Origin: Rubrivivax sp.
GTDB taxonomy: Bacteria; Pseudomonadota; Gammaproteobacteria; Burkholderiales; Burkholderiaceae_C
Direction: 5' to 3'
DNA length: 36,234 bases
NCBI GenBank assembly: GCA_016788525.1
Contig: JAEUPD010000132.1
Span: 1-36,234, forward strand
The position numbers and the translations under genes are program-made. Shown here one piece after another: positions 28,553 to 35,354 of the stretch. The notes beneath the pieces were generated by a model. That model was not told the DNA's origin, searched no databases, and was given only the letters and a program-made list of their open reading frames with translations. The first letter of the stretch is position 1; each line of letters begins with the position of its first letter.

Positions 28553-28625
28553 GGCGGGGCCGTGGAGGCGGTACGAGGAAGCCGGGGCGATGCTGCCGAG
28601 CGGGGCCGAGGTTCCCGAGCGGGCT

Positions 28626-30308
28626 TCAGTGCGAACTTGCCGCGCGCGTGTAGTCGCGGTAGCGTGGCTCGTACATCTGCGCGCGCACATGGGCGAGCAG
28701 GTCCGCCGGCCGCGGCACGGTGGCCAGGCCCTGGTCGAACGCCACCTGCGCCACCGCAGCGGCGATGTGCGCGGAGACGTCGCGCACGCGGGTCAGCGGC
28801 GGGTACAGGCTGCCTTGGGCGAGGTCGGCCGCATCGACCTGGTCGGCCAGCGTGTGCGCGGCGGCCAGGAACATCTCGTCGGTGACGTGGCGCGCGCGCG
28901 TGGCGACGGCCCCCAGCCCCACGCCGGGGAAGATGTAGCTGTTGTTGCCCTGGCGCGGCACGAAGTGCCGGCCCTGCCAGTCGACGGCATCGAACGGGCT
29001 GCCCGAGGCGAAGAGCGCGTGCCCGTCGCTCCAGCGGTAGGCCTGCTCGGCGGTGCACTCGGACTTCGACGTGGGGTTGGACAGGGCAAAGACGATCGGC
29101 CGCGGGTTGACCGTGGCCATCGCCCGCACGACTTCCTCGGTGAAGGTGCCCGCGGTGGCGGCGACGCCGATGATCGCGGTGGGCTTCAACGCCCGCACCG
29201 CATCGGCGAAGGTCGCCACCGAACCGACCTCATCTGTGGCGTGTGCGTACGGCTTCTTGTGCTCGGCCAGGGCCTCGCGGCCGGCGTGCACGAGCCCCCT
29301 GGAGTCGAACAGCCACGAGCGCCGGCGCGCCTCGTGCGGGCTCATGCCTTCGGCGGCCAGCGCGGCCGCCGCCAGGTCGGCGATGCCGGTGGCGGCCTCG
29401 CCGGCACCCATGAACAGCAGTCTCTGGTCGGCGAGCCTGCCGCCCGTGACGCGCAGGGCCGTCAGCACGCCGGCGAGAGCCACCGCGGCGGTGCCCTGGA
29501 TGTCGTCGTTGAAGCAGCAGATCTGGTTGCGCCATTGCGCCAGCAGGCGGAAGGCGTTCTGGTTGGCGAAGTCCTCGAACTGCACGACGACGCCCGGAAA
29601 GACCTTCTGCGTCGCGTCGATGAACTCGTCGAGCAGCGCGTCGTACGCCGGGCCGCGTACGCGCTCGCGGCCCAGGCCGATGTACAGCGGGTCGGCGCGC
29701 AGCCGCGGGTTGTTGGTGCCGACATCCAGCACCACCGGCAGGCAGCGCTGCGGGTGCACGCCGGCGCAGGCGGTGTACAGCGCCAGCTTGCCCACCGGGA
29801 TGCCCATGCCGTTGGCGCCCTGGTCGCCCAGGCCCAGGATGCGCTCGCCGTCGGTGACGACGATCATGTCCACCTCGCGGTAGGGCCAGTTGCGCAGCAG
29901 GCTCTCCACGCGCCCGGCGTCCTCGATGCTGACGAACAGCCCGCGCGGTCGCTGGAAGATGTGGCCGAACTGCTCGCACGCCAGGCCGACCGTGGGCGTG
30001 TAGATGATGGGCAGCGTCTCGTCGGGGTTGTCGGCGACGATGCGGAAGAACAGCGTCTCGTTGCGGTCGTGCAGGGCGGTGAGATGGATGTACTTCTCCA
30101 GCGGCGAGCTCTGGCGGCGGAAGTTCTCCATCACGCGCTGCACCTGCTGCTCGGGTGTGCACACGTGCGGCGGCAGCAGGCCGCGCAGGCCGAGCGCCTC
30201 GCGCTCGCGGTCGCTGAAGGCCGTGCCCTTGTTCAGCAGCGGGTCGTGCAGCAGCGCCAGGCCGGTGGGCAGGGCGGGCGTGGAAGGAACGGGCGTGGTG
30301 GTGTTCAT
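28626..30308 (-). CDS. maeA: NAD-dependent malic enzyme
   Basis: Oxidative decarboxylation of malate to pyruvate and CO2 with NADH formed; cytoplasmic. The 560 residues match the MaeA/SfcA large form. Seen: IIYTPTVGLACEQFG (Tyr103), GMGIPVGKLALYTACAGV with the catalytic lysine (Lys173), metal-site VVQFEDFANQNAFRLL, FNDDIQGTAAVALAGVL (266-282), nucleotide loop GAGEAATGIA (301-310), and ALSNPTSKSECTAEQAY near the C-terminus. NAD rather than NADP preference is inferred from this family. Its ATG at 30308 overlaps the frdB stop as ATGA, so it is translationally coupled to fumarate reductase, an unusual partnership. Confidence 0.93.
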   Translation of the reverse strand: MNTTTPVPSTPALPTGLALLHDPLLNKGTAFSDREREALGLRGLLPPHVCTPEQQVQRVMENFRRQSSPLEKYIHLTALHDRNETLFFRIVADNPDETLPIIYTPTVGLACEQFGHIFQRPRGLFVSIEDAGRVESLLRNWPYREVDMIVVTDGERILGLGDQGANGMGIPVGKLALYTACAGVHPQRCLPVVLDVGTNNPRLRADPLYIGLGRERVRGPAYDALLDEFIDATQKVFPGVVVQFEDFANQNAFRLLAQWRNQICCFNDDIQGTAAVALAGVLTALRVTGGRLADQRLLFMGAGEAATGIADLAAAALAAEGMSPHEARRRSWLFDSRGLVHAGREALAEHKKPYAHATDEVGSVATFADAVRALKPTAIIGVAATAGTFTEEVVRAMATVNPRPIVFALSNPTSKSECTAEQAYRWSDGHALFASGSPFDAVDWQGRHFVPRQGNNSYIFPGVGLGAVATRARHVTDEMFLAAAHTLADQVDAADLAQGSLYPPLTRVRDVSAHIAAAVAQVAFDQGLATVPRPADLLAHVRAQMYEPRYRDYTRAASSH

Positions 30309-31129
30309 GCGAACCCCTGTTTGACCATCGCGCGGCGCAGGTAGGCGATCTGCGTGGCCAGCGGCAATTCCTTCGGGCACAGGTCGTGGCAGGCCAGCAG
30401 CGACATGCAGCCGAACACGCCGTCGTCGTCGCCGACGAGGTCGTACCAGGCGCTGTCGTCACCAGGCTGGTTGCGCGCGTCTCGCGGGTCGAGCCGGAAG
30501 CGCGCGACGCGGTTCATGCCCACCGCGCCAACGAAGTCTTCGCGCATGCGCGCGGTGCCGCAGGCGGCCACGCAGCAACCGCACTCGACGCAGCGGTCGA
30601 GCTCGTAGATGCGGTCGGCCAGGTCGGGGTCCATCGGCTCTTCGATGCGGCCGATGTCCGGGGCCTCGTCGCGCAGGTGCAGCCAGCCCTGCAGCCGCTC
30701 GCTCATCGCGCGCATCCACTTGCCGGTGTTGACCGAGAGGTCGCCGATCAGCTCGAAGAACGGCAGCGGCGCCAGCGTGATCACGGGGCCCCGCCCGCAC
30801 GTCAGCGTGCGGCAGGCCAGGCCCGGGCGGCCGTCGACCACCATCGCGCAACTGCCGCAGATGCCGGCGCGGCAGACGAAGTCGAACATCAGCGACGGGT
30901 CCTGCCTTTCGCGGATCTCGGTCAGCGCGATGAACAGGGTCATGCCGTCGGCTTCCTCGATCTCGTAGGTCTGCCAGTGCGGCACGCTGCCCGGCGAGCG
31001 CGGGTTGTGGCGCAGCACCTTGATCTGCAGCCGCCGGCCGGCGGCGGGTGCGGCGCCCGCGCTGCCCGCCGCGGCGGCGGCATGGCGAGGCGTGAACCTG
31101 ACGACGGCTTCGTGCACGCGGGCGGTCAC
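30305..31129 (-). CDS. frdB: Fumarate reductase iron-sulfur subunit (Wolinella type)
   Basis: Electron-relay subunit, 274 residues. [2Fe-2S] ligands Cys86, 91, 94, 106 (CRAGICGSC); [4Fe-4S] Cys180, 183, 186 (CVECGCC) with Cys251; [3Fe-4S] Cys190, 241, 247. The segments EDFVGAVGMNRVARF-like and GDDDGVFGCMSLLACHDLCP match the epsilonproteobacterial FrdB closely. GTG start at 31129 with a strong GGAGGG 7 bases upstream. The first 32 residues are an Ala-rich extension not in Wolinella FrdB. Its start overlaps the stop of a 21-codon open frame after frdA. Confidence 0.92.
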   Translation of the reverse strand: MTARVHEAVVRFTPRHAAAAAGSAGAAPAAGRRLQIKVLRHNPRSPGSVPHWQTYEIEEADGMTLFIALTEIRERQDPSLMFDFVCRAGICGSCAMVVDGRPGLACRTLTCGRGPVITLAPLPFFELIGDLSVNTGKWMRAMSERLQGWLHLRDEAPDIGRIEEPMDPDLADRIYELDRCVECGCCVAACGTARMREDFVGAVGMNRVARFRLDPRDARNQPGDDSAWYDLVGDDDGVFGCMSLLACHDLCPKELPLATQIAYLRRAMVKQGFA

Positions 31130-31191
31130 TGGACGACCCTCCGCGCGTAGCGCATCGGCATGGGCACTTGGAAGCGGCCCGGCGTGTTCAT
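31126..31191 (-). CDS. Candidate 21-codon coupling ORF between frdA and frdB
   Basis: A short frame beginning [15 protein letters not shown]. Its ATG overlaps the frdA stop (ATGA) and its TGA overlaps the frdB GTG start (GTGA), so ribosomes could pass from frdA to frdB through it without leaving the message. It contains the frdB ribosome site GGAGGG. Whether the peptide matters, or only its translation, is unknown; chance is possible. Confidence 0.35.
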   Translation of the reverse strand: MNTPGRFQVPMPMRYARRVVQ

Positions 31192-33173
31192 GCCATGAAC
31201 CTTTCGTCGATGCGCTCGTTGTGCCCGCGCAGCGCGGCGGGCAGCAGGTGCTGGTAGGGCATCAGCGCCTGTTGCACCGCGAAGCGGTCGGCACTGCTCA
31301 TGCGCTGGCGCAGCGCGGCCACGTCGGCGGCGCGGCGTGCGGTGTCCGGGTGGTCGATGTAGTCCTTGGCGCCGTAGCCACGCCAGCCCGGCGGCAGTTC
31401 CATCGCCATCACGTCCAGCGGCTCGTAGCTCAGCGTGGGCAGCGTCGCGCCCTCGCCGTCCCAGCGCGCCAGCGTGCGCTTGAGCCACTGCGCGTCGTCG
31501 CGCCGCGGGAAGTCCTTGCGGAAGTGCGCGCCGCGGCTTTCGGTGCGCGTGAGCGCGCCGTAGGCCACGCACAGCGCCACTTTCAGCATCTTCTGCACGC
31601 GGTAGGCGGTGACGAGTTCCGGGTTGGGGCCGGGGTCGCTGGAGCGCAGGCCGATGCTCCGGCTGCGCACGAGCAGCTGCTGCAGTTCGTCCACCGCGGC
31701 CTGCAGGTCGCTGCCGTTGCGGAAGATGCCCACCTGCGAGGTCATGATCTCCTGCATGCGGATGCGCAGCGCCGAGGCGTCCTCGCGGCCGTGGCCGCTG
31801 ACCAGCACCTTCAGGTGCGCGGCCTCGCGCTGCACGAACTCGCGCACCAGGCCCATCGGCACCGCCACGTCGTTGGCTGCGTCGTCGCAGAAGTCGGCGA
31901 TGCTCTCGCCGACGATGCGGCCGGCCACCACCGTTTCGGCCACCGAATTGCCGCCCAGGCGGTTGAAGCCGTGCATGTCCCAGCAGGCGGCCTCACCGGC
32001 CGCGAACAGGCCCTTCAGCGTGCGGCTGTGGCCCGCGGCGTCGGTGCGCACGCCGCCCATCGTGTAGTGCTGCGCCGGGCGCACCGCGATGAAGTCCTTG
32101 GTCGGGTCGGTGCCGAGAAAACTCTGGCAGATCTCGTAGACCTCGCGCAACTGGGTCTTGATGTGCCGCTCGCCCAGCAGCGTGATGTCCAGCCACAGGT
32201 GCTCGCCGAAGCGGCTCTTGACGCCCTTTCCGCTGGCGATGTGCTGCTCCATGCGTCGGCTGACGACGTCGCGCGACGCGAGCTCCTTCTTCTCGGGCTC
32301 GTAGTCGGGCATGAAGCGGTGGCCGTCGGCGTCCTTCAGCAACCCGCCGTCGCCGCGGCAGCCCTCGGTGACCAGGATGCCGGCCGGGAAGATGCCGGTG
32401 GGGTGGAACTGCACCGCTTCCATGTTGCCCAGCGTCGCTACGCCCGTTTCCAGCGCCAGCGCGTGGCCGATGCCTTCACAGATGACGGCGTTGGTGGTCA
32501 CCCGGTACAGGCGGCCCGCGCCGCCGGTGGCGATGGCCGTGGCCTTGGCGAGATATGCGCAAAGCGAGCCGTCGATCAGGTTGCGCACCACCGCCCCGAA
32601 GCAGCGGGTGCCGTCGTGGATGAGCGCCAGCGCCTCGGTGCGCTCGTGCACCGGGATCTGGTCGGCAATCGCCTGGTCGGCCACTGCTTGCAGCATCGCG
32701 TGGCCGGTGCCGTCCGACACATGGCAGGTGCGCCACTTCTTGGTGCCGCCGAAGTCACGCTGCGCGATCAGGCCATGCGCCTCGTCGCGCTCGGTGATGG
32801 TGACCTTCTGGCCATTGATGACGACCTGGCGGTCGCCCTTGCGCACGCGGCTCCACGGCACACCCCAGGCGGCCAGCTCGCGCACGGCCTTCGGCGCCGT
32901 GTTGACGAACATGCGCACCACCTGCTGGTCGGCGCCCCAGTCGCTGCCGCGCACGGTGTCTTCGAAATGGACGTCCTCGTTGTCGCCCTGGCCCTTGATG
33001 ACGTTGCCCAGGCTCGCCTGCATGCCGCCTTGCGCGGCCTTGCTGTGCGAGCGCTTGGCGGGCACCAGCGAGAGCACGATGGCGTCGTGGCCGCGGCGCC
33101 TGGCCGCCACCGCCAGGCGCAGGCCGGCGAGCCCGCCGCCGATGACCAGCACGTCGGTGTGGATGATCTTCAC
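31188..33173 (-). CDS. frdA: Fumarate reductase flavoprotein subunit (Wolinella type)
   Basis: Catalytic subunit with covalent FAD, 661 residues. The FAD-binding [17 protein letters not shown], the flavinylated histidine at residue 43 ([20 protein letters not shown]), active-site loops [30 protein letters not shown] and RDVVSRRM, and the [10 protein letters not shown] motif are present. The GTG at 33173 is preferred over the ATG at 33200: it overlaps the frdC stop (GTGA), follows GGAGA, and places the FAD histidine at 43, as in Wolinella FrdA. Reduces fumarate to succinate; reverse action as succinate dehydrogenase is possible. Confidence 0.93.
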   Translation of the reverse strand: MKIIHTDVLVIGGGLAGLRLAVAARRRGHDAIVLSLVPAKRSHSKAAQGGMQASLGNVIKGQGDNEDVHFEDTVRGSDWGADQQVVRMFVNTAPKAVRELAAWGVPWSRVRKGDRQVVINGQKVTITERDEAHGLIAQRDFGGTKKWRTCHVSDGTGHAMLQAVADQAIADQIPVHERTEALALIHDGTRCFGAVVRNLIDGSLCAYLAKATAIATGGAGRLYRVTTNAVICEGIGHALALETGVATLGNMEAVQFHPTGIFPAGILVTEGCRGDGGLLKDADGHRFMPDYEPEKKELASRDVVSRRMEQHIASGKGVKSRFGEHLWLDITLLGERHIKTQLREVYEICQSFLGTDPTKDFIAVRPAQHYTMGGVRTDAAGHSRTLKGLFAAGEAACWDMHGFNRLGGNSVAETVVAGRIVGESIADFCDDAANDVAVPMGLVREFVQREAAHLKVLVSGHGREDASALRIRMQEIMTSQVGIFRNGSDLQAAVDELQQLLVRSRSIGLRSSDPGPNPELVTAYRVQKMLKVALCVAYGALTRTESRGAHFRKDFPRRDDAQWLKRTLARWDGEGATLPTLSYEPLDVMAMELPPGWRGYGAKDYIDHPDTARRAADVAALRQRMSSADRFAVQQALMPYQHLLPAALRGHNERIDERFMA

Positions 33174-33967
33174 CGGGCGGTCTCCGCTGGCTTCACCCAC
33201 GCCGGCGTGTAGACCTCGCCGACGCGGTCACGGTGCTCGTAGCCGATCTTCAGGTAGGCGGCAAAGGTCGCCAGCCCCAGCACGAGGAAGAAGACGGTCA
33301 GCGCCCACTTGAGGGTCTTCAGACGCCTGCGCCCGGCCGCGGGGTCGCTGCCCTGCAGCCAGCCCCACTTCACCGCCAGGCGATAGAGGCCGACGCCGCC
33401 GTGCAACTCGACGCAGAACAGCAGCACCAGATAGAGTGGCCACCAGCGGCCGCTGAACATGCGGTCGGCCGATTCGTAGGGGCCGATGGCCGCCGGGTGC
33501 ATCAGCATCTGGAACAGGTGCGGGAAGGCCAGGAAGAACAGGGCGAACCCCGTCACCACCTGCACCCACCACAGCGTGGTGTCGCCGTGCGCGAGCATGC
33601 GACGGTGCTCGCCGAAGGTCGCGTACTGGCGCCAGCTGGCCGGGAACTTGCGCATCGCGAGGAAGGCGTGCAGCACCAGCAGCGCCGCGACGCCGCCGAC
33701 CACGAACGACACCAGCAGCGGGAAGCTGCGGCCGAAGATGAAGTAGCCCTCGAAGGCCTTGGCCACCACCCACATCGCGTCCTTGCCGAGCAGGATGGAC
33801 GAGACGAAAAACATGTGGCCCCACATGAACAGACCCAATGCCAGGCCGCTGAGGCTTTGCGCCAGGTCCATGCGCGCAGGCCAGCGGCTCTTCGCCGGGC
33901 CGCCGCACTCTCGCACCGGCGCGCGCAGGCCGGCGACGGGGTGGCTCCTCGCGGCGCTGCTGTTCAT
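33170..33967 (-). CDS. frdC: Fumarate reductase dihaem cytochrome b subunit (Wolinella type)
   Basis: Five-helix membrane anchor with two haems b, 265 residues. Compared with Wolinella FrdC from memory, every key residue is kept at a constant offset of +7: haem ligands His51, His100, His150, His189; quinol-site Glu73 (AFEGYF); and E-pathway Glu187 ([22 protein letters not shown], broken here for length at ELHGG). This predicts electroneutral menaquinol-type fumarate reduction. The N-terminal 32 residues are variable. First gene of frdCAB-maeA-nuoABCDE, with an Fnr-like box 85 bases upstream. Confidence 0.93.
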   Translation of the reverse strand: MNSSAARSHPVAGLRAPVRECGGPAKSRWPARMDLAQSLSGLALGLFMWGHMFFVSSILLGKDAMWVVAKAFEGYFIFGRSFPLLVSFVVGGVAALLVLHAFLAMRKFPASWRQYATFGEHRRMLAHGDTTLWWVQVVTGFALFFLAFPHLFQMLMHPAAIGPYESADRMFSGRWWPLYLVLLFCVELHGGVGLYRLAVKWGWLQGSDPAAGRRRLKTLKWALTVFFLVLGLATFAAYLKIGYEHRDRVGEVYTPAWVKPAETAR

Positions 33968-34051
33968 GGACGCGCCCTTGTTCTGGTTGGTGTTGCACGC
34001 CGGAACCCGGCGCGTTGAGGCGCAGTGTCGGCACACCGTTGGTGCGCAAGG

Positions 34052-34065
34052 TTGACGCGGATCAG
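34052..34065 (-). promoter_or_regulatory. Fnr-like box upstream of frdC
   Basis: TTGACGCGGATCAG fits TTGAT-N4-ATCAA at 8 of 10 positions. Centred about 91 bases before the frdC start; with class II spacing the transcript would begin near 34017, where GACACT could serve as a weak -10. It lies after the hairpin that may end the cytochrome gene, so it probably marks the promoter of frdCAB-maeA-nuoABCDE. Confidence 0.55.
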
Positions 34066-34083
34066 GGTTTGGCCGGCCGCGTC

Positions 34084-34103
34084 GCGCCGCGACGACGCGG
34101 CGC
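34084..34103. terminator. Hairpin after the cytochrome c gene
   Basis: Perfect 8-bp stem GCGCCGCG / CGCGGCGC with loop ACGA, starting one base after the cytochrome c stop codon. No T-run. It would separate the cytochrome transcript from the frd promoter. Confidence 0.5.
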
Positions 34104-34104
34104 T

Positions 34105-34497
34105 TCAACCGCGCGGCTCGGTCGGCCGCGACAGGCGGTAGATGGTGTCGTTGAGGTGGCGCGCGACGGCGGCGATGTCGTCGTCGCTCCACTGCAGCCT
34201 GCCGCGCTCCTGCCACAGCCGCACCTGCGTGATGAGGCTCGGCCAGTCACGCACGACGCGAGCATCACGCCAGTGCATCTGCGAGTTGTGGCACGCGATG
34301 CAGTGGAGGTCGTACAGCAGCTTGCCCCGCGTGGGCGCAGGCACCGGCACGGTGGCGGCCGGCGGGGCGGGCAGCGGGCCGGGCGGGGAAGGCGCCTGCG
34401 CAACCGCCTGCGCGTGCAGCAGCGAGAAGGTCACGGCAAGCACCGGCGCGAAGGCCGACGCCGCTGCGAGGAGGCGCAAAGGGGCGTGCATCTGCAT
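34105..34497 (-). CDS. Small monohaem cytochrome c
   Basis: 130 residues with an N-terminal signal/anchor (about 8-34), a Pro/Ala-rich linker (about 35-56) and one haem site CIACH (residues 66-70), so a periplasmic or membrane-tethered electron carrier. The region after CIACH (NSQMHWRDARVVRDWPSL) is typical of small cytochromes c found near respiratory enzymes. The start is uncertain (ATG at 34497 or 34491; no strong ribosome site). A perfect TTGA-N6-TCAA site lies 83 bases upstream. Partner unknown. Confidence 0.85.
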   Translation of the reverse strand: MQMHAPLRLLAAASAFAPVLAVTFSLLHAQAVAQAPSPPGPLPAPPAATVPVPAPTRGKLLYDLHCIACHNSQMHWRDARVVRDWPSLITQVRLWQERGRLQWSDDDIAAVARHLNDTIYRLSRPTEPRG

Positions 34498-34579
34498 CAA
34501 GCGCGTTCAACAAGCCAGCGCGCAAGCCCGACATGCCCGCCGCGCCGGCCCACTGTGCGGCTGGCGGCCCGGCCTCGCC

Positions 34580-34593
34580 TTGAGGCGCGTCAA
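34580..34593 (-). promoter_or_regulatory. Crp/Fnr-family palindrome upstream of cytochrome c
   Basis: TTGAGGCGCGTCAA: exact TTGA-N6-TCAA dyad in very GC-rich DNA, where AT-containing matches of this kind are rare by chance. Centred about 90 bases before the cytochrome c start. Confidence 0.55.
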
Positions 34594-34666
34594 GGCCCGA
34601 CAAACGGCGCGCAGCGGCGGCGGGGGCGCCGGCCGGCGCGCTTGGGCTGCGGGTGAATGCCGCCGG

Positions 34667-35140
34667 CTACGGCCCCACGCGGTTGCTGATGTAGGCAGCG
34701 AGGTCGGTGTTGTCGGCCGCGCTCAGCAGGGCGCTGAAGATCTGCATGTCCCTCACGCGCCGGTACGCGGCTGCCAGCACGTCGGCCGAGGTGCCCTTGT
34801 AGATGCCCTGCGTGCCGATGGCGGGGTCATCGCCATGACAGCCGCTGCAGTTGGCCTTGTACAGCGATGCGCCGCGCTGCAGCTGCGCGCTGGGTGGGGG
34901 GGCTGGGGGCGGTGGCGAGGGCGCGGGTGCCGGCGCGGGCCCCGGCGAAGGTGCCGGAGAAGGCGCGGGGGCGGGGCTGGGTGCCGGCCCCGGGCTGGGC
35001 GACTGGGACGGCGGCGGTGCCGCTGTCGTTGACGGTGACGAGCTGCCACCCGCGCCGCCGCCGCAACCGGCGACCGCCAGCGCCACAACGAATGCCGCAC
35101 CTTCCAGGCGGCGCAGCCGCATCAGGGGGGAGTGATCCAT
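34667..35140 (-). CDS. Lipoprotein cytochrome c with Pro/Ala/Ser linker
   Basis: 157 residues. Signal peptide with lipobox LAVAGC (Cys26), so probably lipid-anchored. Residues 39-84 are a nearly pure Pro/Ala/Ser/Gly linker (PAPSPAPAPSPAPSPG). The C-terminal 70 residues are a class-I cytochrome c: haem site CSGCH (98-102) and probable Met132 ligand (VRDMQIFSALL). GGAGA precedes the ATG at 35140. It may reach across the periplasm as a flexible electron shuttle. Partner unknown. Confidence 0.88.
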   Translation of the reverse strand: MDHSPLMRLRRLEGAAFVVALAVAGCGGGAGGSSSPSTTAAPPPSQSPSPGPAPSPAPAPSPAPSPGPAPAPAPSPPPPAPPPSAQLQRGASLYKANCSGCHGDDPAIGTQGIYKGTSADVLAAAYRRVRDMQIFSALLSAADNTDLAAYISNRVGP

Positions 35141-35288
35141 GGCCGTCTCCTGCCTTCAAGGCAAGCGACCTTAGGCGCGGCCGGTGTGCGGGTTGTATGA
35201 ACCTGCAAGGCCAGGCAAGCGAAAGTGCCGCGCTGGGCCAGCGCTGCCCCGCGCTGCCTGCAGCGCCGCCGCATGGGACTGACATGCG

Positions 35289-35330
35289 AACACGCCGGTT
35301 ACGCACGCATTCGAGAATGGCCGGCGTGTT
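35289..35330. terminator. Inverted repeat after aceE
   Basis: 10-bp perfect arms AACACGCCGG (35289-35298) and CCGGCGTGTT (35321-35330), with a 22-base loop, starting 24 bases after the aceE stop. No T-run. Possible terminator; the rest of the 214-base gap shows nothing else. Confidence 0.35.
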
Positions 35331-35354
35331 GCCGCGGCAGCGCCGCGCCGCCGA

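Noticed and set aside
31005-33212. Long plus-strand frame (about 735 codons) opposite frdA
   Set aside because: Same reason: frdA on the other strand has full catalytic motifs, and this frame has none.
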